From positions 2,109,001 through 2,173,000 of the forward strand of contig NC_058338.1 of the NCBI RefSeq assembly GCF_905475395.1: 64,000 nucleotides of DNA, given 5' to 3'. Origin of the DNA: Chrysoperla carnea. Taxonomy: Eukaryota; Arthropoda; Insecta; Neuroptera; Chrysopidae. A program made the position numbers and the translations under genes. Position 1 is the stretch's first letter. Each line of letters starts with the position of its first letter. Below, in pieces: positions 1 through 10,700 of the stretch. Below the pieces are notes generated by a model. It had not been told where the DNA came from, made no database searches, and saw nothing but the letters and a program-made list of their open reading frames with translations.

Positions 1-1105
1 TCGAGATAAACATAATAAATCATTAAAACTACTGCAAGCCGAAATACTTCGAGGTCGTAAATGATCAATACTTTTATTGTGTTGGAGTAAACCAATGTTC
101 GACGATGTACATGCGAAGCCACCAGAATCAGGACTTGATCCTAAATTTGATAAAGATTGAGTCGATGATGAACGATTTTTTTCTGCACTTTTTAATTCAT
201 CGGCAATTTGCCGCAGTTCTTTACCTAAACAAGAAAGACTGGTCTTAATTCAATATCGACGTCAAACGCTGCCATTCATAATGCTAAAAATAAATGTCAT
301 AGTATGTATCAGAGTTGGCAGCCATCAGTTCATACTGTCGTGAGAAGCTATAGTTATAGCTCGTCTAACTTGCTCGAGTAACTTGAGCGTTGAACCTGTC
401 GTAACATTGTTTTTCACGAAAATCAAGAATAAAAATGACTTCATGTTTTGGCTAGACTTTCTTTATTATATCAATAATTGCCTGTCAATTTTTGGAAAGT
501 CATTAAATAGCATTTTCTTCATAATAATCTTAACAATTCAAAAAAAAATGAAATGAATTTTACCTAATTGATGCCAATCAGTTGCTAAAGGTCCAATATC
601 AGATGATCGTCGATTATAACGTGATGTATTTGAAAATTGTACTAACGATATTGAATGAAATTTTTCATTTTCTTCATCTTTTTCACTTAAATCGATGGAT
701 TCACATGACGATGGCATTGTTTGAGTACCAATTGTTCGAGTTACAGCACATTTTAAAAGTTTACTTGTATTCGAATTTGAATAATTTGTATTTAAAACTG
801 GTAAACTGCCTGTAAAAAAAATTACAGGGTGTATCACGTGATACTAAAATTTAGTTTACACTATCATTTCAATATTGCCATTGAATTTGTATCCTACGAC
901 TTTTTAAGCTTTTATCACACTTACCTGATAAATTAGCTGAATTATGTAAACTTTTATGTTGCCATCGAATTGCTCTTGGTGGTCGACATGCTAAACGCGA
1001 TGTTATCATCGAATTATCAACGATCCATGGTGATAAACATTCATTTGATATTGGTTCACATCGTTCAGATTGTTGTAACTTTTGTGAAGAAGATGAAGCC
1101 ATCAC
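1..1105 (-). CDS. Unrecognised gene with a BH3-like motif (5' part, 3 exons, runs off left edge)
   Basis: Three minus-strand exons join in phase: 1105-925 (ATG at 1105, donor CAG|GTAAGT), 809-564 (acceptor TTTTTACAG, donor TTAG|GTAAAA) and 224-1 (acceptor TTGTTTAG), open to the edge; 217 residues are visible. The protein is Ser/Asn-rich and mostly looks disordered. The exon 2/3 junction creates residues 142-153, LGKELRQIADEL. This fits the BH3 pattern of four hydrophobic positions (L142, L146, I149, L153) around a small residue and Asp (A150, D151), as in the Bim and Bmf death motifs that bind the groove of Bcl-2 proteins. No other domain is recognised. A membrane tail, if any, would lie outside the window. 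The splice model is well supported by phase. A pro-apoptotic role is inference from a short motif, and a chance amphipathic helix is possible. Confidence 0.6.
420..545. repeat. Dispersed repeat, copy 1 of 2 seen
   Basis: Lies in the second intron of the BH3-like gene. About 110 bases resemble 37445-37560 in a ZPR1 intron: both have a run with TTATATtAATAATTG, CTGTCAATTTATG-like sequence and a TCTTCaTAACAATCTTAA end. No coding sequence is visible. Family unknown. Confidence 0.5.
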
Positions 1106-1186
1106 TAACTATTTACATTTTACATAATAATTTTATAAATATGAAAAATAGTAAAAAACAAAAATATTTACTACATTCAAAATATA

Positions 1187-1679
1187 CAGAGTGGATCATT
1201 TTAATTTATTATGGCTAATAACTTGTTCAGTAGCTAAACAATAAAAAAACAACTTGAGCAAAAGGTTGCTTTAATAGTCAATTAAGATCCTAGAAGGTAA
1301 GAGATAGAAGAACACTTTAAGTTAGAAAGTTGATCCACATAAAAAATCTAACATTTTTTTTCGAAAATCATTAGCTTTCGGAGGAAATGCGACTTAAAAA
1401 TTTGTCATTATGTTGCATTTAATCGAAAGAAAATACGTTAGCTATAGAAAATTGTTAGTTTTTTTATGAGTAACAACTTTTTAATTTAAAGTGTTCTTCT
1501 ATCTCTTACCTTTTAGGTTTTAAATTGACTGTTCACGTAATCGGGAGAACAAGATATTCAATCTAATGTCAGAACATGATATCCCCCATCAAATTTTATA
1601 ACTTTTGTTTAAGTTATTTTTGGATTTTTTAACTACAAAACGAATTATTAGCCATAATAGATTAAAATGGTCCACCCTG
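1187..1679. mobile_element. MITE with CAGRGTGG termini and TA target duplication
   Basis: A 493-bp non-coding element with about 38-bp terminal inverted repeats. Left starts CAGAGTGGATCATTTTAAT; the reverse complement of the right end starts CAGGGTGGACCATTTTAAT. TA lies directly outside each end. A second internal inverted repeat (around 1290-1330 against 1490-1530, containing AGTGTTCTTCTATCTCTTAC) makes it foldback-like. The same internal sequence recurs at 38500-38530. The TA target and short termini suggest a Tc1/mariner-type non-autonomous element. Confidence 0.75.
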
Positions 1680-2284
1680 TATTCAAATATCGGTCAAGAG
1701 TGAATCAGATGCACGCATTCGAGGTCCAGTAACTCTATATTAAAATATAAACAAGTAGAAAATATGACTAAAAACATAACCGAAATGATAACCACTTTTT
1801 TTGATGAGTGAAAACACGGCCGGATTAACCCTAGACAGTAAAATTTTTCGAGCCCCTATTTGGAGGTTTGTTTGTATTTTTCTCTTTTATGCTGGGATAG
1901 GAGGAGAAGGGGAGAAAGTGGTATGATGTTGTTGAGATGATTAATTTAAACTTTTTCCTTGTCAAATGCAATCAAACAAATCCAACTAAATTTTCCTGCC
2001 CCAAACATTTTCAGTTTGTTTTGTACGCGCGCGGATCCTCAAGACAATTGCCTACTCTACCTAATGGTTAATCCAGCTCTGGATGAAAAATATTTTGATA
2101 ACATGAAATACGTGGCTTTAATTTTCATTTATTTGAATAAAATTATTTTTTAATTTACATTTTAATATAAAATTAATTTCTTAACAAAATTTATAAATTA
2201 TCTATCGATTTATTTTTATTTTATTTGTTTTAATTATAATTATTTTGGTCAATTAAATTATTACTAGCGTTTACTCGCGGTTTC

Positions 2285-2428
2285 GCTCGAATAGACGTCT
2301 CGCCTTCGGATTACAGGTTGTTCTCAAGGAGGGCACAGACTATCCCTTGATTTAGGTGCTAGAAAACCATTTGCAGTACCCCTCTTATGTTTTATTGTTA
2401 TTATTATTATTATCGAACCCTTAAATTA
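2285..2428 (+). mobile_element. LINE 3' tail ending in (ATT)n
   Basis: Short 5'-truncated LINE end. The stretch with GACGTCTCGCCTTCGGATTA, CTCAAGGAGGGCACAGAC and a closing ATTATTATTATTATT run matches the ends of the longer copies at 50.6 and 52.7 kb. The open reading frame is gone. It lies just beyond the stop codon of the neighbouring zinc-finger gene. Confidence 0.65.
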
Positions 2429-2473
2429 TAAGGGATAGTACTAGTGGATTATTCTTAGCTCCCATAAAAGATG

Positions 2474-5400
2474 TTAGTGCAGATGAAAAGTAGACGGTTT
2501 AACTTCAGGATCACAATAATTTTTTGTCGAATTAAAATATTCATTTGCTATTTGGTTCGTTTCACTAGTTCCACTTTCCTCGTCTGTAACAACAACCCCA
2601 ACCTGACCGGATGAAGTTTCATCTTTTGGTGGTTTCTTCACAACACTTGGTTTCGTTACATTCGTTGTTTGGCCATCTTTACCACTTCCATGCCGTTTTA
2701 GTAAATGTCGTTTTAAATCGCGTGTTAATCTAAATGTACTCTCACACATGGTACATCCATGAGGTTTGAAACCAGTGTGAACCCATCCGTGTACTTTGAG
2801 TTCGTGTGCACGCCGAAACTGTTTACCACAATTGGCAGCCGTACACACATGAAGTTTCTCATTTTTATGGAACGTTTTGTGAACATGTAACGATGCTTTC
2901 TGCTTAAAACATTTCCCACATAAATCACAAACAAAAGGTCTGGCTCCAGTGTGAATGTTCATATGATCATCTCGAGTATTTTTCGATGCAAAACAACGTC
3001 CACAAATTTCACACGGGTACTTTTTCACTCCATGATGTAGTTCTTTAATGTGACGACTTAAACCACTCGATAAACGAAACGTTTTCCCACATAAGTGACA
3101 GAAAAACGCTCGTACTCCCGTATGAATAGTCTGATGACGCAGGAAATGATACGGTAAATGTATAACTCTTGGACAATGTTCACATTGATAATGAGGTTTT
3201 CCTTCATATTCAATTCTACACCGGGCTAATAAATCAGAATTTTGTTGTGTACGACCACGTTTGAGCGTCTCCTTTTCTGGAACATCAGAATGTAATTCTT
3301 TACGATGTTTTTGCATTTGATATTTTCGAGGAAATTCTTTCGAACAAACATCACAGCTAAACGTTGGTGTGATTTCTGGATGACGTATTCGAATGTGACG
3401 TTTTAAATCGTGTTTAATTGCAAATAATGAGTTGCAAATGTTACATAATTCTTTGTCCTCTGAAGATGGTGTTGTTGGCACAGTTGTTTCATGTTCAGAT
3501 TCCTCGGTTTTGATTTCTACTCCAAGTGATTTTGATTCTTGCTCGTGATTTTCATTCTTAACCGTTTCATTTGATGTTTGATGAGCTTTCGCACGATGTT
3601 CTACCATTAGATCTCGTTCAGGAAAACCATAGTCACAAATCTCACAATAATACCTGGGTTCGTTTGTAGGTCGTCCTTTTGGTAGACTTTGTGTTTTATG
3701 TAACGTTTCAGCCAAGTGTGATTTGAAATGTTTTAAAGTTTTGAATGTTTCTTGACATGTGTCACAACTATAAAGCTTCTTTCGGGGAACATTTTCTTCT
3801 TCACTAGGTGGTAAAGGTGAAGCTGTAACATCACCTCTATCATCGTCCGAGTCGCTGTTATCTTCTGTTTTAATACATGTTTCAGGCTGTGTTGATGTCG
3901 GTACAATATTTTGATTGGATAACAAAGATTTCTGTGCGTTGTGAAATGATGAAAAGCTGACGAAAGCAATTGTTTCAGATCTGAGAAAAAAAAATTTTAA
4001 GTAGAGAAAATCGTGGGAAAAATAATTCATCAAACCTACCCATCTTGTTGCTTGTTTTTTGTGGAAACATTATAGAAATTCTCATTTTTTTTAGATTCTT
4101 CAAATTTTTCTTCGGTAATATCTTCTAGTTCTTCGAAATTTTCTAATTTCTAAAAATTAAAATACATAATTTTTAATTTGATACATAAAAATTTCGTACC
4201 ACGGTGTTTGTGTTTGAATTTCTCCGAAACGGCGTGACCAATTTCAATGAAATTTTTTTTGTATATTCGATAGGTATGAGAATAGGTCGTAAAGTACTTT
4301 TCACCCTCCTTACCCCCAATCTATGATGGTGAAAAAGGAGATGACAGTTTCTATGTATATAATGTCTATGTTACAAAGATTTTCTATTTCTTATTCTCAC
4401 AAGCAGTATGTTAGAAATGTTTCTTTATTAATCGAAATTCTGAGACTATATTTTTTAATTGTACGAAAAATCGAATCCGATTTACCGTTTTACCGCATGG
4501 GTCAAGAACGAGAGAATTTAGAATAAAGAAATTGATTTATCTTGATCGATATGCGAGGATTTTTCAAGCAGAAATTTTCACTATGCTGAAACGAGACCAG
4601 ATTTTTAAAACAAAAGATTACAGTGGGGCATATATAAGCATCTTCTCAGCTAGTCAGACTTCGAGAAAGTAAATTGGCTGGCACTGAATAACAAGGTCAG
4701 ACTGATCTGAGCAGAGAGCCTCTTCATTCCCTTTAACTCTGGCGTTAAAGGGAATGAAAGGAACACCAGGTTCAGAATGTTTGGGTCCGAAACCTTTCAT
4801 CCATCAATTTAGGTAGAGAAGCTGTGGGATTTTTGCGTGCCATGGAGATGTATAGCCTTCGAGTGACAGTTTGTTTTCAAGGAGGGCATAGATAGGAGAA
4901 TATTCTTTAAACTTACAACAGCACCAAATAGTGTTTTTAATCGTCGATCCGCCTCAATGCTGATCTCTGCCAGGTCATGCCAAGTGAGTAACGTGCTCGC
5001 GCATTGATAACAACATCTACTTGGTAAGTTTGTATCTGTTCGCTCCACTCTGAATGGCAAATGTCGATTGATTTTCATTTGTAGTTGATACTCCAAACCT
5101 TCACCTTCGTAGATCGATATTAAATGTTCACTTCGATTTCCACACAAACGACACAGCATCTCCACGCTAATCACTTCATCCACTTTCATACTTTCATTAT
5201 TTTGTGGTTTTGATTTTTTTTCTGATTTTGATGTTCGAGTTTTTATTCTTTCACTTGAATGTCTCTCTTCTTTTGATCGTTCCCCTTTTTCTGGTTTCTT
5301 TAAAATGAGAAATTATCACTTTTTCAAAAGTTATCAAGGACAATAAAGGTCATTTGGTTGTTAATAACTTTTAAGCTTAAATATAGGTCTGTTAATAAAA

Positions 5401-6309
5401 CTTACCATATATTCTGAATGATTTTCATGTTGATCGTTGCAACTACGAATTTCTAAAAATTGACCATCTACGCTGGCTCGTAGCTTGATATTAAACGGAC
5501 AATCAACTCGTAGAGTACTGGAAAAAATATATCATTTTATAAATTATTTTTAAAACTCGCTACCGATTGAATTGTACGAGCCTTCATGGTTAAATTATTC
5601 ACTAGGTCAAATCAAGATTGCTACAAAAAGGTCATTATTTGAGGAGATACGCCAGTTTAAAGTGAAAATTGTCTATTCACAAGCTTTCGATTGCACATAT
5701 ACAATTTGATGTATAAATATTTATGCACCCCCTTGTAACTTTTGGTTAAATAGTTTACTATCACGGATTCCAGGGCTATTATGAATAACCAAGCTAACAA
5801 CACTTTTAATTTGTCTTAAAAGTCGGTCCAGGAAGGTAATCGAATATTGTTTTTATGAAGTTTCTATTTTAAGATTTATGTCGAATAAATACAGTCCAAG
5901 ATATCGGTGCGAAGAATCAAACCTTCGGAATTCAATTCTAGAGAGATGTTTTATATCATTTTCCCTACCTGATACTAGACTATATTCTAACTTTTATAGA
6001 ATCTTCAAATTCCCTGACACGATTCCAGATTGATTACAGTTTCAGATAAAATAAATTTTCGATAATTACGTACCTAATTTTTTTCAGTCCTTTACTCTTC
6101 GATATAAATCGTTGACCACCATGAATACAAGAATATTGAATCTCGTAATATTGAATTTTTTCATTAAATTTTTTCTTTAAGTTTTTTGTACTTTTTATTG
6201 TTCGACTCGATCGTTTCCATAATTTTTGTTTGGTTTCCTCTTCGTACAAATGAATAAAATCCGTAAGCTCCTCATAGCTTGCAAATTGTAAGCCAACTTT
6301 TAATTCCAT
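2474..6309 (-). CDS. ZSWIM3/FAR1-like + ZAD + 10 C2H2 zinc-finger protein
   Basis: Five in-phase exons: 6309-6074, 5517-5406, 5297-4917, 4149-4040 and 3980-2474 (stop), giving 781 residues. Residues 1-116 resemble the N-terminal DNA-binding domain of ZSWIM3 and FAR1/MULE-type proteins (FASYEELTDFIHLYEEETKQ, then CPFNIKLRAS and an EIRSCNDQHEN end). Residues 163-240 are a ZAD, with Cys pairs C165/C168 and C212/C215; this domain usually dimerises insect zinc-finger transcription factors. Ten C2H2 fingers follow at about 350-700, some with HTGxxPF linkers. Acidic linkers hold IKTE motifs. It is probably a nuclear sequence-specific transcription factor with unknown target. The first intron pair could instead separate two genes, but both joins keep frame and the ZSWIM3-like domain is completed only by exons 1 plus 2. 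Confidence 0.8.
4633..4895 (+). mobile_element. Degenerate LINE 3' fragment in an intron
   Basis: Sits in the intron between the ZAD exon and the next exon of the minus-strand gene, on the opposite strand. It has the RNase H-region signature shared with 24.4 and 50.1 kb (CATCTTCTCAGCTAGTCAGA; AACAAGGTCAGACTGATCTG) and then the tail block GAGTGACAGTTTGTTTTCAA. Internal parts are missing compared with the 50-kb copy. Confidence 0.6.
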
Positions 6310-7708
6310 TTTCCACTTTTCACATGAAAATTATCTGTTACGAGGTTATGTCGTTTATAAATATTTATTTATGTCAACAATTTATGTTTGTTTTGCACGC
6401 AAACTAACGTTATTTGTAATTTTTACGTGAGAGGAGTATAAAATAAAATGTCGCTAACTCGCTAGAGGGTGAATAGTTATGATATTTTGGGTACCGTTCT
6501 GCGAATACTGTTTAGTGCTTTCAATGGGGAAAAATCAAAGAGATTATATAGAGCGTGTCCGCTTAAGGGGTAATAGCCATATGAAGATTATCGACATATA
6601 AAAAAATAAGCAACTTTTGTTTGAAACATTTTCTTGTAAACATCACTGTTTACTCACGAGGGCGCTAATTAGGTGAAAATTTTGTAGTATGTATTAATAT
6701 GGGAATATCAGTTATGTGTGTGACAAAAAACAAACGATAAAATTTCGTAAGGGAATTCATAGTTTCTGAGAATGGCGGTCATTATTATGGCACATCGACC
6801 CGTAGAGAATTCCGCAGTGCAATACCCCCGGTTAAAAACAGAAATAATATATATGTAATACAAAATATCAACAGTAATTTACTACCCTTTTATTGTGTAT
6901 AGGCAATTTTATTACAGATATATAATACAAATTACATACTGAACAAAATTATATTTTAATAAAAAAATTGGTGCAGTATTTTTAGACCGATTCTAATTGA
7001 GCGCTGAGTTTGTCAAAACCTTTGAAAATTCAATATATGATCTAAGATCAAAACTCTTCTTCTCGTTGATTATAAAAGAGCAATAGAAAAATAAAAAAAG
7101 ATCGTGATAAATGTAAGTTAAAGTGAGATATTAAACAAAAATTAATTTTTGCGCTTCAATGCATGGAGGTTAGAGAGAAGAACGATCGCTGTAGAAAATA
7201 GTGTCTCAGAAATACGGACAAAATAAGTGAGGCGCTGCGATCACTAAGTTGTCTCAATAAAAGCGTGTATATAATATCATTCAAAGAAAAAAAAAAAAAT
7301 GAAATTATTATTAATTATTATTATTATTTATTAATGAATAAATTATAAATTTATCTATACTACTGTATAAATTTGTACATAATGCAACTAACTTCACCTA
7401 CTTGTACTCATAAACAGCTAACTTCGCAGATACTACTTACTGACGACAGCAGGGCTCTGGTGGCTGAAAACTGAATTATAAATTCTACAAATTTTCAGTG
7501 ACAGACGCGCTAATGCTTTAGCGTATAGCAATCGTTCTCCTTCTCTCTAACCTCCATGCTTCAATGTTTAGAAAAACATTTGTTTTGACAGTTTAATAGA
7601 CATACTAGTTTTGCATAAAAAACGAAAACTCGAAACCTAGAATTAAGATACTAAAACGAAATTTTAAAAATAAACTAACTTTTGTAATTATAAAAAAAAC
7701 ATTCTATT
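6310..7708. promoter_or_regulatory. Head-to-head intergenic region of the two ZAD genes
   Basis: About 1.4 kb separate the divergent starts at 6309 (-) and 7709 (+), so the two ZAD genes may share upstream control. The space is AT-rich, holds the hAT-like MITE at 7162-7558, and has no open frame of note. No specific promoter motif is claimed. Confidence 0.4.
7162..7558. mobile_element. hAT-like MITE with 8-bp target duplication
   Basis: A 397-bp element starts CATGGAGGTTAGAGAGAAG and ends with its reverse complement, CTTCTCTCTAACCTCCATG; the inverted repeat extends imperfectly for about 35 bp. It is flanked by perfect 8-bp direct repeats CTTCAATG (7154-7161 and 7559-7566). An 8-bp duplication points to the hAT superfamily. 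The interior is AT-rich and non-coding. Confidence 0.85.
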
Positions 7709-10700
7709 ATGTCTTTTCATTCAGTTTGTCGTTTATGTGCAAATTTTACAAACGAAGTTGATCTAGTCGATATATTCGGTAACAAAAATGATTTAGAATC
7801 GAAAATTGAACAATGTTTTCGTTTAAACCTGGAAATTGATAATTATCAACCAAAACAAGTGTGTATTGTGTGTGCTTCTAAAGTGCATTCGTATTATGAG
7901 TTCTTTGTTCAAGTACAAAAAGCACAACTAGTCTTTAAATCAAATCAAGCACCAGGTTCATTTCCATTTAAGACTGAAATCGAAGATGATGAAACTAAAT
8001 TTGAAACCAGTAATTTAAGCTATTCAGGTAAATAAAGCTTGTTTTTTTTTTAGCCAATTCAAGATAGATTTAATCTGAGTTCAGTTTATTTGTATGCAAG
8101 ATGACCAAAATGATTCTGGTGGGGGCTCCGACGATGATTATGAAGATATTAAATTGGACTTGCGACAAAACACTTCGGTAATAAATAAAATAATTTTGAT
8201 TCTAAATAGATTTTGTAATTTTTGTGATTTCGGTTTTAGTGGACGCGAAAATCTAAGACAAACAGAAAAAATGATGAAACAGTACAAGAGGAAATAGTTT
8301 CAGGTAGACACTGCCCCATTTGCCCTATTGTAGATTCGACCCTAATAAAAAATTTGTATTTTTTGTTAGATATTGAAGAATTGAAAAAAGCCTTCTTTAA
8401 AATCGTTGATAAAATGTCTGAGAAAGCAAACGGTCATTTAATAACAGATGAAACGTATCAACGATTTATACGCGAAGTCGAAGATGCCGAAACAAAGACA
8501 ACCACAAAAACTGCAATGGACTATCGTCGAATAAAACGTTTTGAAATATTATTAACCGATGAAAATGTGAAAAAATTAATTGCACGGTAATTTAAAAAAA
8601 CATTTTTAAATATAAAAATTAACATTGAGACAGATAACTGTTGTATAGATGGGTGGCAGTGTTCGTCAGGTTATTGTCAGTTTCAAGCAATAGATGCTTT
8701 GTCTGTTATAGTCACTTTTCAGTATAATTTATATATTGTAACAAAAAAACTCGAAGACGTACGATGTATATACGTTACTACATTGAGTAACAACTACATT
8801 GTGCGCTGTGCCCGTCTGGTTATTGCCAGTTTCAAACAATAGATGTTTTGTCGATTATTACGTACTATTTTGTATAATTTATATATGGGTTTATTCGAAA
8901 AAACTCGAAGACGTGCGATGTAATCATTCTGTATCGGTGGATAGTAACTACATTGTGTGCTATGTCCGTCAGGTTATTGTAAGTTTCAAATAATCGATGC
9001 TTTATCTGTTATACGTTTGAAAATCGTTTTTTAAGGAGTTTTTAAAAAAAAAAAACAAGAGTTTTGGATTTTGCAAGGTCAAGGGTTACTAAAGTTTACA
9101 ACGAAATAAAAAACAAATATAAATCTGAAAAGATTTGGATAACAAATAAATTTTTGTTTCTTTCTCTTGAATCCAGACGAAAGAAAGCATCAGAAACAAT
9201 AAAATATTTTGTTCCGAAGAGTGAAATGTTTGAATTGATACATGACGCCCATCTTAAATGTAAACACGGAAAGTTACGTCGTACCGAGCATCTTTTAAAA
9301 ATGAAATATAAAAATTTATCACGTGAAATTATTATGGTCTATTTGAATTTATGTCAAGTGTGTAAAAAACGAAAACTGAAAATACGGGAACGTTTAAAAT
9401 TCAAGGAGGCACAAAGTCAAAATCGATCAGGTAAGTTTGGTTTAGTTCTAGATCACGGAGCTAGAGATGGAAACAAAACTGGTAACAATATTTCCTCTGT
9501 GTTCCTCGAAGCATTTAAAGGTTATCTTCAATTGGAATTCTGTCGCCTCAAGGGTCCGAAGTGCGGATTTTACTATGTGAGAAGATGCTGATATTTGCCC
9601 CACTATAACATATTGACCAAGAAGAATCGATCCCTTTATTCTAGGTCTATAAATCTTCGACACCATGATAGTCATGATCAAGATAGATACCAGATTTTTT
9701 TCATCAGCCCACAATTGTTGCTATTTGAATTTTTATTAAAATTTGTTGAATAGTATTTTATATTTTAGTAAATAAAGCACCTACTTTCACGTTAAAATGT
9801 CACCAATGTAGTGATTTATATCACACCGAAAAAGATTTACGTTACCATTTTGAAAGTGTTCATGAAAAATCAGTCGAATATCAATGTTTGGAATGTTCGA
9901 AAATTTTTGTGAATTATTTAACATTTCGCAGCCATATTAGGAGTCATAAAAATCAATTTAAATTTAGGTATTGTTTTTTTTGGTTGCTACGATTACAAAA
10001 TAGGGAACTTGCATCAAAGAGGTTGTTAACTCAGGGTTGTCAGATTATTCGATTTTCCCTCAAATTAAGTGGATTTTAGACGACCTGGTGGAAAATATTT
10101 TTAGTGGAAATTTCCAGAGATTTGCACTTCTGATTTTCACAACTTCTAAAATGTGAAAATCAGCAGACATTTCATAATTTTTGTTAAATTTTCTCGTAAA
10201 ACGCCAAGAGACGAGGTGTTTACTAACCCGTATCACGGGAGCCATCTACGTTGTGATATTCGAGTTCAGCGGCCACAAAAATACCCAAGTAACAAAATTA
10301 GGCTCATTTTCATCGATATTTAGTTTCCAGTTTTTTCCAGATTTTCATTTCTCCTCCATCACTTTTGTTCATAAAATTTGTAGGCATCCTCACGAATCGA
10401 ATGCAAAAGAACCGCATCTCGATCCGCTTTATTGCTCACAAAATCAGTTCAGTTGACCCAAAAGTTATCAGATGTCTGATAATTTCAAATTAATTTAATT
10501 TAGGGGATTTTAAGTGATCGTTTAGGCGATTTAGGGGAAAGTAGATGAGCTTATCTGGCAACATTGTTTTAACCTAAAAAAAGGAATGTATATAAGCTCG
10601 TAAAAAGTTATACTTCTTCGGTAATAACAACTTAATCGATCATATATCTATCCTTGTCTATTATGAGTGACATTTCGTTTATCGACTAACTTCATGATGA

